A DNA stretch of 64,000 nucleotides from Ferdinandcohnia sp036962685 (GTDB lineage: Bacteria; Bacillota; Bacilli; Bacillales; Bacillaceae_L): assembly GCF_036962685.1 (NCBI RefSeq), contig NZ_JBALOP010000028.1, forward strand, positions 1 through 64,000, in the 5' to 3' direction. Shown here piece by piece: positions 47,820-57,580 of the stretch. Position 1 is the stretch's first letter. Every line of letters begins with the position of its first letter. A model generated the notes under the pieces. The model searched no databases. It was given only the letters and a program-made list of their open reading frames with translations, and was not told the origin of the DNA. The position numbers and the translations under genes were made by a program.

Positions 47820-48203
47820 TTATGGTGCCACAAGCTCCACCTTAATCCGGTCAGGATCCTCGAAGTAGACGGCGTAATAGTCCTCTCCTCCAGCAAACGG
47901 TGTTTTATCGGCATACAGAATAGGAGTTCCTTTTTCCTTAAGCATCTTTGTCATCTCGTCCACATGTTCTCTTGACTGTGCATGAAACGCCAAATGGTTC
48001 AACCCAACCCGACAACGATGGTATGGAACATCCTTAAACCGCTCCTCCACTTGCACAAACACAAGATACGTTTCACCATATTTCCAGCTAACTCCAGAAT
48101 CCCACTCTTGATATTTCTTGTAACCCAGCTCCATTAAAAACCAACCCCAAAAGGCGATCGATTTTTCTAGATTCGATACATATACTTCAACATGATGTAG
48201 CAA
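47820..48203 (-). CDS. VOC (glyoxalase/bleomycin resistance) family protein
   Basis: A 127-residue single-domain vicinal oxygen chelate protein: HHVEVYVSNLEKSIAFW at the front, LNHLAFHAQSREHVDEM in the middle and YYAVYFEDPDRIKVELV at the end, giving the His/His/Glu metal set. TTG 48203 follows TTAGGAGGGATT. Substrate unknown. Confidence 0.85.
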   Translation of the reverse strand: MLHHVEVYVSNLEKSIAFWGWFLMELGYKKYQEWDSGVSWKYGETYLVFVQVEERFKDVPYHRCRVGLNHLAFHAQSREHVDEMTKMLKEKGTPILYADKTPFAGGEDYYAVYFEDPDRIKVELVAP

Positions 48204-48279
48204 AACAATCCCTCCTAAGTCCATTCTATCTAAAAAAAGGAATGAATAAAAAGGAAGTTGAGAAACTAAGAGGTAATGA

Positions 48280-51200
48280 TTGGATAATGAGGTGTTCCGT
48301 TTGGAAATTCGAGGATACAAGCTTGTGAAAAATGAGGATGACTATACACTTGTTGTCTTTGTGGGGTCTGAAATGACAGAATTTGCATCAGAATTTGGCA
48401 GACATTTTCATCAGGAAAAAAAGGATCTGAACACACAAATACGCCATCTCGTCAAAGACAAATTCCCGCACCTGCCAATTAAGGTCGCGAAGGTGTTAGC
48501 AGGTTCAATGCTGATTACGACCTTCTATTTAGGAGCAACCGCTCCGAAAGTTGGGGCGGAAACAATCAGCGGTCAAACCCAAGTAGTCAACGACATATAC
48601 ACCGTAAAAGCAGGAGATACCCTTTACGGGGTCGCTATGCGTTACAATGTGTCAGTTGATTCGATAAAAAAGGTCAATGGGCTTACGACCAATATGCTGT
48701 TTGTTGGCCAGCAATTGAGATTGCCGTTTTTTACATATACTGTGATCTCAGGAGACACGCTTTACAACATTGCGAAGCGTTATAACATAACGGTTGACCA
48801 AATTCGCACAACTAACAGTTTAAAATCAGACATGCTGATGATTGGTCAAAAGTTGCGGATTCCACAGCCCCAGGCCGCAAGTGCGCCAAAGCCGGTGGAG
48901 GAGACGGTGACAACGCCTGCGCCTACGCCAGTGCAGGAAACTTCCACTTATACGGTTGTTGCGGGTGATACGTTGTATGGAATTTCTATAAAATTTGGAA
49001 CGACAGTTGACCAAATAAAGTCGCTCAACAAACTGACGTCAAATGTGCTAAGCATCGGACAGGTGCTGAAGGTTCCAGGTAGTGAGGCTGAACCAGTCGT
49101 GGTCACACCAACTCCAATCGAACCTGCACCAGTCACGTCAACATATACGGTTGTCTCGGGAGATACTTTATATAGCGTTTCGCAACAGTTTGGCACGTCC
49201 GTTAGTGCCATTCAGGCTGCGAACAATTTAACTACGACGAATTTATCAATCGGTCAGGTGTTAACGATTCCTGGAGAGGCAATTACCCCTGAGATACCTG
49301 AAGAGACGACTGCACCACCAGTTAACCTAATTGCACCAACATTGGTTCATACCCAGATTATCAATAGCCAATCAGCAGCCGCATATCCAGTGAAAGGAAC
49401 CGCAGAACCTGCATCGCGAGTGCAGATTGTCTTTTTTGATGGAGTGAATGCACCGATTACGACAGAGGTGCTAGCAAGTGAAAAAGGAGAATTCAGCACG
49501 TTTGTGAATCTCAGCAAATTACGTGACGGTCCGGTTTCGATTACGACGAAGGCCGTTGATTCATCTGGAAACGAAAGTGGCATGACGAAGCTAACGGTGA
49601 AAAAGGATACCACGGTTGAGGCGCCCATTTTTCAGGAATTACAAGACATTACGGGTAAAAATGCAGCCAATTATATGTTCGCGGGAACAGCTGAGGCAAA
49701 TGCGGCCATTACCATTCGCGCGACCGATGGAGTTAATCCAGCAGTGGAGACAACAATTTCGACAAACGAAAACGGCGCATTCCAAGCGGCTCTTGACTTG
49801 GCTCGTTTGAAAGACGGTGCGGTCACAATTATTGCCACTACAACCGACGCAGCTCAAAATAACTCCACTCCGCAACAGGTTACTGTTACGAAGGACGCAT
49901 TTGTGGGAGATCCTGTCCTGGATACGAAGCAAACAGTCACCACCCAAAATGCCAATAGCTACAGCCTGATTGGAATGGCTGACCCAGGTTCGACCGTCCA
50001 AATTGTGCTATCAGATGGGGTGAATCCTGAAATGACGGTGGAAGTCGTTGCGGACGAGAATGGCGAGTTCAGGACGGTTGTTGACCTTCGTACCTTGAAT
50101 GACGGGGAAATTTCAGTCACAACAAGTGCAATCGACGAGCATGGAAATCGCAGTGAGGTTGAGCAAGCAACACTCATGAAGGAAACAACTCTTGCTCCGC
50201 CTGTGATTAGTAACACGGAGGTTATCAACAGTACGACCGTAACAAGCTATCACATTGTCGGCATGGCTCAACCGGGTGCAACCGTTGATATTACTGTATC
50301 AGACGGGGTGAATCCGGATGTCATCACCTCGACAACAGCGAATGAAAACGGGGAGTACAATGTGGCGGTTGATGTGAGTACCCTTCTGGATACGAGCCTA
50401 ACAATCTCAGCGTTCCAATCGAGTGCAGCCGGCATCTCAAGTAATGTCAGTAATGTAACGGTTGAAAAAGACACAAAGGCTCCAACCGCACCGATTTTTA
50501 ATAACAACCAATTTATTTCAAGTGACAATCAAGCGGGCTATGAGCTAATCGGAAAAGCCGAGGCAAACACCGATTTGCAGATTCGCATTTTTAATGGAAG
50601 CGGGCAGGAACAAGTCGTGACCGCAACCACGAATGAAAATGGCGAATACCGTGTGGCTGTTGATTTGAGTGCTTTTTCAGATGGGGATATATCGTTTGAA
50701 TTGACCCAGGTTGACCGAGCGGGAAATGTGAGCCCAGCCGTTACAAAGTCCTTGATCAAGGATACAGTGGGACCTGATGCCATTCAACTGGAAACGCCAC
50801 TGCCCATTTTTTCGGATAATGTGTTGGTTTACCCTATTCGCGGTGTCGTTGAGCCACATAGTACCGTTGTGATTGAAATTTCGGATGGTGCCAATGTGGT
50901 CACGAAAACAGTTGACACAAATGACGACGGCAGGTTTGAGGACATTTTTGACCTGAGTAGGTTAAAGGATGGCGAGCTGACGGCTACATTCCGTGCCACA
51001 GATAATGCCGGAAACGTCGGCGAAACGCAAACCTTTACGCTTGAAAAAGATACAACGGCACCCACCGGGGTGGTGATGAATCAACCAACTTATGTGAATC
51101 AAGCGAACCAGTCTAATTTTACAGTTACGGGCTCAAGCGTTGAAGAAGGTGCGACTGTTGAGATGGTTGTCAGTGATGGCACGACAACGGTGACGCAAAC

Positions 51201-53274
51201 TGCCCAGGTCATAAACGGAACGTTCGAGGCTAATTTTAATCTGTCCGGACTAAAGGATGGACCGTTGACCTTTGAAGCGCGGCAAACAGATCGAGCTGGG
51301 AACAAAAGCATTGTTGAAGCCTTGACTATCGTGAAGGATACAGTTGTTGAAAATGCAGTCGCAACGAAAAACGGCTTTCGCTATGAAAACCTGCAGTACA
51401 TCTATACGGTGATTGGAACTGCGGAGGCAAAAGCAAAGGTGGAGGTTTCCCTTTTTGATGCTGATAAAAATGTGCTCGTCACAAGAATCGCAAATGCAGA
51501 TGAGAATGGGTATTATTCGGTCGATGTGTATGTGGACAAGGCCTCAAATGTTGTTTCGGCTTCGGTTACCCAGACGGACGAAGCAGGAAATAAAAGTGAG
51601 GTAACTAATGTTTCGCTGAGCTCGTACACGGTTGCCCAGGGTGACACCTTGTATGCTGTGGCGAAGCGCTACAACACAACGGTCGATTCATTGATGTCGC
51701 TTAATAATTTAACGAGTGATGTGCTTCAACCGAACCAAACCTTACGCCTGCCGATTACAGCGAGCGAAGTTGTTAATCTTGGGTATATGTATTTTGGCAA
51801 TACAAAGGAATATGTGAACACGGTGAATTCAACGGGACATGCCGTGAACATTGCGTCACCAAGCTATTTTGATATAAATCCCGACGGAACACTAAAGCTC
51901 ACTTATCAGGTTGACCGCAATTTTATCGAGACGATGCACAGACAGGGAATACGTGTTGTTCCATTTTTAAGCAATCACTGGAATCGCGATGTGGGTCGAG
52001 CAATGCTTGCAAATAAGGAGCTTGCGGCCCAGCAAATTGCGGATGCGATCGCGCGCTATAACCTTGATGGTGTCAATGTTGATATTGAAAATGTGACCGA
52101 TGCAGACCGTGCAAACTATACTGAATTTGTTCGACTGCTACGTGAAAAAATACCGCCAACGAAGGAGGTTTCCGTTGCGGTTGCGGCCAATCCGAATGGC
52201 TGGATGGCTGGCTGGCATGGGTCGTACGACTACACAAATCTTGCGAAATACGCGGATTATCTTATGATCATGACGTATGACGAGAGCTATCAGGGCGGTG
52301 ACCCCGGCTCTGTTGCAAGCTATTCGTGGGTTGAAAAATCAATTCAGTACGCGTTGGCGCAGGATGTCGCGCCAGATAAGATTGTCCTTGGAATCGCCCA
52401 CTTTGGCCGCTATTGGATGGAAGGGCAAAGCTATGGCGGCTTTGGAATTTCAAACACGCAGGTTCAAACCTTGATTGATCGCTATAATGGGACCGTTGTG
52501 TTCGATGAGGTGAGCAAAACGCCAAAAGCGGTTGTCACTATTAAAGAGGGCGACCCTTTAACCTTTGTGAGTGGAGCCGCGCTTTCTCCAGGAACCTATA
52601 CAATATGGTTTGAAAATGACGAGTCGATAGCGGCAAAGCTGGGGCTTGTCGGCAAATACAATATTCGCGGTGTTGGAAACTGGAGCCTCGGTCAGGAAAA
52701 CAAAAGCGTCTGGAACAGCTACACAACAACCTTGCCTAATACCGTTCCGGTTGTTTCGCCGGTATACACTGCACCAGTTCAGAACTACAAAATGTATACC
52801 GTAGCGGCAGGCGATACGCTCTGGCTAATCGCGAACCGTAACAATATAACGGTTAGTGAACTGAAGGAAGCAAACGGACTCATATCGGATTCGCTGTTTG
52901 TCGGACAGGTATTGAGGGTTCCAACGGATGAGGTAGCAACTACCGTTCCACCACCTCCGCCTCCGACTGAGACTGCACCTGCGTATACGGTGAATTATAC
53001 AGTCGTAGCGGGTGACACTTTGTCTGCCATTGCTGCTAAAAACGGCACAACCGTGACCGCCATTAAAAATGCTAACAACCTAACATCGGACATGATCTAT
53101 GTCGGGCAAGTGTTAAAAGTACCAACAAATGTAGTGGTGCATACAGTCGCATCCGGCGACACCTTATACGGAATCGCCAAACGCTATAATACCACCGTTG
53201 CTAACATCAAAACGGCGAATAACCTAACGAGTGACATCCTAAGTCTTGGACAGACGTTGAAGATACCGGTTTAA
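48280..53274 (+). CDS. Giant LysM / Ig-like / GH18 cell-wall protein
   Basis: A 1664-residue secreted protein. An unusual N-terminal ~65 residues precede a hydrophobic signal (about 67-90). Then LysM 1-4 (about 106-148, 150-195, 223-266, 287-330), eight bacterial Ig-like repeats of about 95 residues (about 351-1110, with ENGEY/ENGEF and DxAGNxS words and KDT junctions), LysM 5 (about 1115-1158), a GH18 domain (about 1163-1487; DGVNVDIEN with catalytic Glu) and LysM 6-8 (to the end). The GH18 core resembles YaaH/SleL spore-cortex N-acetylglucosaminidases, which are far shorter. TTG 48280 is taken as start; TTG 48301 behind GAGGTG is the alternative. Confidence 0.85.
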   Translation: MDNEVFRLEIRGYKLVKNEDDYTLVVFVGSEMTEFASEFGRHFHQEKKDLNTQIRHLVKDKFPHLPIKVAKVLAGSMLITTFYLGATAPKVGAETISGQTQVVNDIYTVKAGDTLYGVAMRYNVSVDSIKKVNGLTTNMLFVGQQLRLPFFTYTVISGDTLYNIAKRYNITVDQIRTTNSLKSDMLMIGQKLRIPQPQAASAPKPVEETVTTPAPTPVQETSTYTVVAGDTLYGISIKFGTTVDQIKSLNKLTSNVLSIGQVLKVPGSEAEPVVVTPTPIEPAPVTSTYTVVSGDTLYSVSQQFGTSVSAIQAANNLTTTNLSIGQVLTIPGEAITPEIPEETTAPPVNLIAPTLVHTQIINSQSAAAYPVKGTAEPASRVQIVFFDGVNAPITTEVLASEKGEFSTFVNLSKLRDGPVSITTKAVDSSGNESGMTKLTVKKDTTVEAPIFQELQDITGKNAANYMFAGTAEANAAITIRATDGVNPAVETTISTNENGAFQAALDLARLKDGAVTIIATTTDAAQNNSTPQQVTVTKDAFVGDPVLDTKQTVTTQNANSYSLIGMADPGSTVQIVLSDGVNPEMTVEVVADENGEFRTVVDLRTLNDGEISVTTSAIDEHGNRSEVEQATLMKETTLAPPVISNTEVINSTTVTSYHIVGMAQPGATVDITVSDGVNPDVITSTTANENGEYNVAVDVSTLLDTSLTISAFQSSAAGISSNVSNVTVEKDTKAPTAPIFNNNQFISSDNQAGYELIGKAEANTDLQIRIFNGSGQEQVVTATTNENGEYRVAVDLSAFSDGDISFELTQVDRAGNVSPAVTKSLIKDTVGPDAIQLETPLPIFSDNVLVYPIRGVVEPHSTVVIEISDGANVVTKTVDTNDDGRFEDIFDLSRLKDGELTATFRATDNAGNVGETQTFTLEKDTTAPTGVVMNQPTYVNQANQSNFTVTGSSVEEGATVEMVVSDGTTTVTQTAQVINGTFEANFNLSGLKDGPLTFEARQTDRAGNKSIVEALTIVKDTVVENAVATKNGFRYENLQYIYTVIGTAEAKAKVEVSLFDADKNVLVTRIANADENGYYSVDVYVDKASNVVSASVTQTDEAGNKSEVTNVSLSSYTVAQGDTLYAVAKRYNTTVDSLMSLNNLTSDVLQPNQTLRLPITASEVVNLGYMYFGNTKEYVNTVNSTGHAVNIASPSYFDINPDGTLKLTYQVDRNFIETMHRQGIRVVPFLSNHWNRDVGRAMLANKELAAQQIADAIARYNLDGVNVDIENVTDADRANYTEFVRLLREKIPPTKEVSVAVAANPNGWMAGWHGSYDYTNLAKYADYLMIMTYDESYQGGDPGSVASYSWVEKSIQYALAQDVAPDKIVLGIAHFGRYWMEGQSYGGFGISNTQVQTLIDRYNGTVVFDEVSKTPKAVVTIKEGDPLTFVSGAALSPGTYTIWFENDESIAAKLGLVGKYNIRGVGNWSLGQENKSVWNSYTTTLPNTVPVVSPVYTAPVQNYKMYTVAAGDTLWLIANRNNITVSELKEANGLISDSLFVGQVLRVPTDEVATTVPPPPPPTETAPAYTVNYTVVAGDTLSAIAAKNGTTVTAIKNANNLTSDMIYVGQVLKVPTNVVVHTVASGDTLYGIAKRYNTTVANIKTANNLTSDILSLGQTLKIPV

Positions 53275-53279
53275 GCGGG

Positions 53280-53312
53280 GACCCGAATGTGAGCATTCGG
53301 GTTCTGTTTTGA
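53280..53312 (+). terminator. Rho-independent terminator of the GH18 gene
   Basis: ACCCGAATG pairs with CATTCGGGT over a TGAG loop, followed by a T-rich tract. Confidence 0.82.
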
Positions 53313-53314
53313 GT

Positions 53315-53414
53315 TAGTGGCAGTGTTTTTAAAATAGTGGCAGTAGATTGGGATTAGTGGCAGTGTTTTTAAAATAGTGGCAGTAAATCGGAATTAGTGG
53401 CAGTATTTTTTGTA
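53315..53414. repeat. Five-unit 20-bp phased array, head TAGTGGCAGT
   Basis: Five 20-mers start at 53315, 53335, 53355, 53375 and 53395. The head TAGTGGCAGT is identical in all; tails are GTTTTTAAAA (twice), AGATTGGGAT, AAATCGGAAT and ATTTTTTGTA. Confidence 0.92.
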
Positions 53415-53427
53415 AAAAATGTTTGTT

Positions 53428-53474
53428 GATGCAAAAGGGGTGACGCAAATATCCGCGGGACAACGCAAATCCCA
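53428..53474. repeat. Short 20-bp phased array, head GACGCAAAT
   Basis: GCAAA words follow GAT/GAC/AAC at 53431, 53445 and 53465. Tails ATCCGCGGGA and CCC match words in the array at 63200. It directly follows the TAGTGGCAGT array. Confidence 0.6.
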
Positions 53475-53499
53475 CTATAGGGAAGTAATTACAAGTGGA

Positions 53500-53533
53500 A
53501 ACCCGAACGCCTCATGGTGGCGTTCGGGTTTTA
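53500..53533 (+). terminator. Hairpin before the YesM-type kinase gene
   Basis: AACCCGAACGCC pairs with GGCGTTCGGGTT (12 bp) and is followed by TTAATTTT. Transcription of the following operon must start after it or be attenuated by it. Confidence 0.75.
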
Positions 53534-53575
53534 ATTTTGGGTTTAACTTTTTCACGCAAAGGATTTCACCAATAT

Positions 53576-55429
53576 ATGTCGAAAGAAATAAAAAAATACT
53601 TCATTGATGAGGAGAAATCTAAAGTGATTCCACAGTATCAACGACTTAAAAGCTATTTGGTTTCTTTACCATATCGTGTGAAACTTATGCTTGTTTTTTC
53701 ACTTCTCATTCTCTTAACGGCTCTAATATTGGGGAGCATCACCTATTATCAATTTGCAAAGTCTAGTCAAGATCGGACGGAGGAATACCAGATTCAACTA
53801 GCCGATCAAATCAATCAAAATATCAATCGGTATTTAAAAGAGATGCAAATTATTTCACTTTCACCACTATATGACCAGCAGATTCTGGAAATTTTAAAAG
53901 CTCACCAAGAACCAAGTTCATCTACTACCTTTCCGCCTGCATCCGAACGACTCCCAATGTGGAGATATATATCAAGTTTAATACATATGAGAAATGAGAT
54001 TAAGGGGATTCATATTTTAGCAAATGATGGGACCATTTTTAGTAATTTGGATTCGAATTCAGTGATGCTAAAGGTTTTTGAAAGAAACAATGAATGGATT
54101 AAGGAGATTGAGAAGGCAGATGGAGAGTGGGTGTTACTGCCCCTTCACCAACCCAATTACTATTTAAATAAAGAAACAGCTGTTTTTTCGGTTGCCAGGC
54201 TTATTCGAAATCCATCAACATACGAGCCGCTCGGAATCATTAAAGTAGATTTGAAGCAGGAACTTATTGAGGATATTATCGGCAATACAAGCTCAAAGAG
54301 TCATATTTTTATATTAGATTCAAGCAATCAATTTATTTATCCAAATAAGGATAATAAAATCATTGAGCCAAGCTTTTTAGAAGAACTGGAGGATGTGACT
54401 GTAAAAAACTATACGAGTATTCCAATTAACGGAAAGGATTACATGATGGTTTACAACGAATCCTCTTATTCTGGAGTGAAAACGATCATGTTAACTCCTC
54501 GTTCCGTTGTATTTAGTGAAGTGAATGATCTGCGAAAAATGATATTTGTTGTTGTTATTATTGGGATTTTAATTTCTCTTTTATTAGGTTTTATACTCTC
54601 CAAACCACTCGTGCAATCAATCTATCATTTACGGAAGGCGATGGATAAGGTTCAAAAGGGAAACCTTTCACAGAGAGTTGAAATAGCTTCTAATGATGAA
54701 ATTGGTCAGCTTGGCAATGGTTTTAATCATATGATTAGTGAAATTGACAGACTTGTATCTGAGGTATACAAAACGGGTTTGCGGGAAAAAGAGGCTGAAA
54801 TAAGAGCCCTACAAAGTCAGATGAATCCTCACTTTTTATATAACACACTCGAATCGATTAATATGCTTGCGATCACGAAAGGTAATCTGGATGTGTCAGA
54901 TATGGTATCTTCGCTGGGGAGATTACTCAGATATACGATTGACAATACATCTAAGGTTGTGTCGTTAAAGGAAGAGTTACAATTTATACAATCTTATATT
55001 TCGATTCAAAAGGTAAGGATGGGGGAGAAACTAGATTATATAGAGGAAGTGGACTCTTCCCTATATAATGCATTACTGCCTAGGCTAATACTTCAGCCCT
55101 TAGTTGAAAATGCGATCCTGCATGGTTTATCAGCTAACAGGGGCTCCATTTTAATGAAGGTAAGCAAGGAAGACGATCATGTTACGATCAAGGTCGAAGA
55201 TAATGGAAAGGGAATATCAAAGGAGCGTTTAACAGAACTTAAAAGATTAATAGAGAATCAACAACATACATCCTCCGAAAAACATAGTGGGATTGCTCTT
55301 TCAAATGTTCATGAACGGCTTCAGCTTTTGTACGGAAAACAATATGGAATACAAATAGAAGGTGGAGAACAGGAAGGCTTTTCAGTTATTTTGACATTTC
55401 CGATTCAAAGAATGGGGGAAGAAAAGTGA
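53576..55429 (+). CDS. YesM-type sensor histidine kinase
   Basis: A 617-residue membrane kinase: helix about 25-48, extracytoplasmic cache-like sensor about 50-315, helix about 320-342, HAMP about 345-395, His_kinase domain with phospho-acceptor His419 (QMNPHFLYNTLESIN) and an HATPase domain (LVENAILHGL, DNGKGIS). ATG 53576 follows AAAGGAT; the earlier in-frame ATG 53495 would translate the hairpin. It is coupled to a YesN-type regulator and to a sugar ABC transporter, so a sugar or sugar-like ligand is likely sensed outside. Confidence 0.9.
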   Translation: MSKEIKKYFIDEEKSKVIPQYQRLKSYLVSLPYRVKLMLVFSLLILLTALILGSITYYQFAKSSQDRTEEYQIQLADQINQNINRYLKEMQIISLSPLYDQQILEILKAHQEPSSSTTFPPASERLPMWRYISSLIHMRNEIKGIHILANDGTIFSNLDSNSVMLKVFERNNEWIKEIEKADGEWVLLPLHQPNYYLNKETAVFSVARLIRNPSTYEPLGIIKVDLKQELIEDIIGNTSSKSHIFILDSSNQFIYPNKDNKIIEPSFLEELEDVTVKNYTSIPINGKDYMMVYNESSYSGVKTIMLTPRSVVFSEVNDLRKMIFVVVIIGILISLLLGFILSKPLVQSIYHLRKAMDKVQKGNLSQRVEIASNDEIGQLGNGFNHMISEIDRLVSEVYKTGLREKEAEIRALQSQMNPHFLYNTLESINMLAITKGNLDVSDMVSSLGRLLRYTIDNTSKVVSLKEELQFIQSYISIQKVRMGEKLDYIEEVDSSLYNALLPRLILQPLVENAILHGLSANRGSILMKVSKEDDHVTIKVEDNGKGISKERLTELKRLIENQQHTSSEKHSGIALSNVHERLQLLYGKQYGIQIEGGEQEGFSVILTFPIQRMGEEK

Positions 55430-56127
55430 AAGAAATTCTTATAGTTGAGGATGAAGAGATTATAAGAACAGGGCTAAAAGTCTTGCTTGAACAAGTAATA
55501 GGTGGGTTTTCTGTCCGCGAGGCTAAAAGTGGAGAGGAAGGCCTAACACTTTCTCACCAACGACTTCCTCATCTTATTATTACCGACATTCGAATGGGAT
55601 CAATGGATGGTTTAACCTTTATTTCGAAGGTTAGACAGATATCGAAGGAAGTTCCAATCATCATTTTAAGTGGACATAGCGATTTTGAGTATGCGCGTTC
55701 GGCAATGCGTTATGGAATAACGGACTATTTATTAAAACCGATTAACAGGGTGGAATTATCTGAAACTATTTCAATGCTTTTTAAGGATAAGGAAGAGGAA
55801 TCAGTTGAAACCTCCAAACAATTTCAGAAAATCCTTCAATATATCAACGATCATTTAAGTCAGGAAATAACGCTAAAGCATATTGCCGATTATGTGTATT
55901 TGAACCCCCAATATGTGGGGCAGCTTTTTAAAGCAGAGTTGAATCAAACATTTACAGAATATGTAACGGAGGAACGACTAAAGCGTGCTAAAAAACTTCT
56001 CAAGGACACCCATTTAAAAGTGTATGAGGTCGCTCAGCTCTCGGGTTATAAAAGCCCTAAGCATTTTATGACCATATTTAAGCAAGAGGTAGGAATGACG
56101 CCTGTACAGTTTCGTAAATTTTCCTAA
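55426..56127 (+). CDS. YesN-type response regulator, AraC output
   Basis: A 233-residue regulator: receiver domain (1-120) with Asp54 (LIITDIRMG) and a C-terminal AraC-type double helix-turn-helix (about 140-233; IADYVYLNPQYVGQLFK, VAQLSGYKSPKHFMTIFK). It lacks the long central linker of larger YesN proteins. GTG 55426 overlaps the kinase stop by four bases. It likely activates the transporter operon that starts 100 bases downstream. Confidence 0.9.
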   Translation: MKEILIVEDEEIIRTGLKVLLEQVIGGFSVREAKSGEEGLTLSHQRLPHLIITDIRMGSMDGLTFISKVRQISKEVPIIILSGHSDFEYARSAMRYGITDYLLKPINRVELSETISMLFKDKEEESVETSKQFQKILQYINDHLSQEITLKHIADYVYLNPQYVGQLFKAELNQTFTEYVTEERLKRAKKLLKDTHLKVYEVAQLSGYKSPKHFMTIFKQEVGMTPVQFRKFS

Positions 56128-56228
56128 GATTCACAATACCTAAGATAAACGAACTATTTCTCTTTTTGAGAGGATATTTTTATATAGGCTATTTCCTTAA
56201 AATAAAAAAGAAAGGGAGGGATTACAAA

Positions 56229-57515
56229 ATGAAAAAGCTTGGAATCATTTTATTAACATTTCTTTTGATAGCGTTTACAGTCGCGTGTAGCAATGATGCG
56301 GATACGAACGAATCAAAAGGCGACGGAAACAAAAAAACGGATGATCCAGTAGAATTAACCTTCATGATGTGGGGAAGTGAAGCTCACCAGGAAGTGTACA
56401 ACAAATTAATCGCAAAGTTCAACGAAACTCATCCAAATATTAAGGTGACAATGGAAAGTGTACCTTTCCCAGACTACCAGCAAAAGATTACAGTTTTAGC
56501 GGCAGGTAGAGAATTACCTGATGTTGGTTGGGTGGCAGAGCGCATGGTGCCTCAATTTATGGAAAATGACTTATTAGAGGATGTATCTTCTTTCAAGGAT
56601 GATGCCGAGTATAACATGGATGACTTTTTCCCATCTACGCTTGAATTATTTGAGAAGGATGACCAGTTATTAGGAATTCCATTCTCAACACCTCCAGGGG
56701 TTATATTTTATAACGAAGACCTATTTGTAAATGCTGGTGAAAAAACACCAAACGAGCATGCTGAAGCTGGAACATGGACATGGGAGCAATTTGAAAAGTC
56801 TGCAAAAGCGATTTCAGCTGACGGTGTATATGGTGCAAACTTCTTCCGTGATTGGAATACGTGGATTAATTTATTATCACACACTTGGTCGCATGGTGGG
56901 GACCTGTTTAATGAAGGCCAAACAGAATTCACATGGAATAGTCCACAAGGTGTTGAAACATTCGAAATGCTTGACCGTATGATGTTTGCGGATGCATCAC
57001 ATCCAAAAGCTGGGGAACAAGTGAGCTTTGAATCAGGAAAAATCGGAATGTTTTTTGATGTGTATAGTTATGTGTCGGCTGCACGTAATGTACAAGACTT
57101 TAAATGGGATATTGCTCCACTACCAGAGGGACCTGAAGGTAGATACCCAATGCTTGGTCAAGCGGGTTATGGATTATTTAAAGGTTCAAAACATCCTGAG
57201 GAAGCGAAGGAGCTATTAAAGTTCTTTACAAGCCAAGAGGGAATTACAGCTACATCTACTTTCTTTGTACCTCCACGTGAGTCTGTTTTAAGCTCTGATG
57301 AGTTTGTGAATCAGCCAAATAACCCACCTGTTGAGAGTATTCAAAGAGCGGTTATTGATGAAATGGATAATGCCAGACTTCAAGCTGGTCATATCGAGTG
57401 GCAAAAAATTGACAATGCTATTCAATTCGGATTTGACGAGTTATTTGGACAATTAAAAGAGCCTGAAGAAATCCTAAAAACGATGGAAGAAAAAATCAAT
57501 CCACTATTGAAATAA
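56229..57515 (+). CDS. Sugar ABC transporter substrate-binding lipoprotein
   Basis: A 428-residue extracellular solute-binding protein (family 1). Signal peptide with lipobox FTVAC (Cys at about 20), then the MalE-type fold with LTFMMWGSEAHQEVYNKLIA, FNETHPNIKV and the hinge word GIPFSTPPGVIFYNEDLF. Start is ATG 56229 after AAAGGGAGGG; the longer frame from 56166 is rejected. It delivers substrate to the permease pair at 58288-60049. A perfect 12-bp hairpin follows. Confidence 0.92.
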   Translation: MKKLGIILLTFLLIAFTVACSNDADTNESKGDGNKKTDDPVELTFMMWGSEAHQEVYNKLIAKFNETHPNIKVTMESVPFPDYQQKITVLAAGRELPDVGWVAERMVPQFMENDLLEDVSSFKDDAEYNMDDFFPSTLELFEKDDQLLGIPFSTPPGVIFYNEDLFVNAGEKTPNEHAEAGTWTWEQFEKSAKAISADGVYGANFFRDWNTWINLLSHTWSHGGDLFNEGQTEFTWNSPQGVETFEMLDRMMFADASHPKAGEQVSFESGKIGMFFDVYSYVSAARNVQDFKWDIAPLPEGPEGRYPMLGQAGYGLFKGSKHPEEAKELLKFFTSQEGITATSTFFVPPRESVLSSDEFVNQPNNPPVESIQRAVIDEMDNARLQAGHIEWQKIDNAIQFGFDELFGQLKEPEEILKTMEEKINPLLK

Positions 57516-57525
57516 GAATGACATG

Positions 57526-57570
57526 GATGCGGTTAAGTATGCAAAAGACTTAACCGCATACCTTTTAGGG
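57526..57570 (+). terminator. Strong intra-operon hairpin
   Basis: ATGCGGTTAAGT and ACTTAACCGCAT form a perfect 12-bp stem, then a weak T tract (ACCTTTTA). Typical of the gap after binding-protein genes, where it stabilises that part of the mRNA or partly stops transcription. Confidence 0.8.
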
Positions 57571-57580
57571 GTGAAATCAC

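Noticed and set aside
53419..53607. 62-codon ORF before the YesM-type gene
   Set aside because: It crosses the GCAAAT array and the strong hairpin at 53500-53533 and has no ribosome site.
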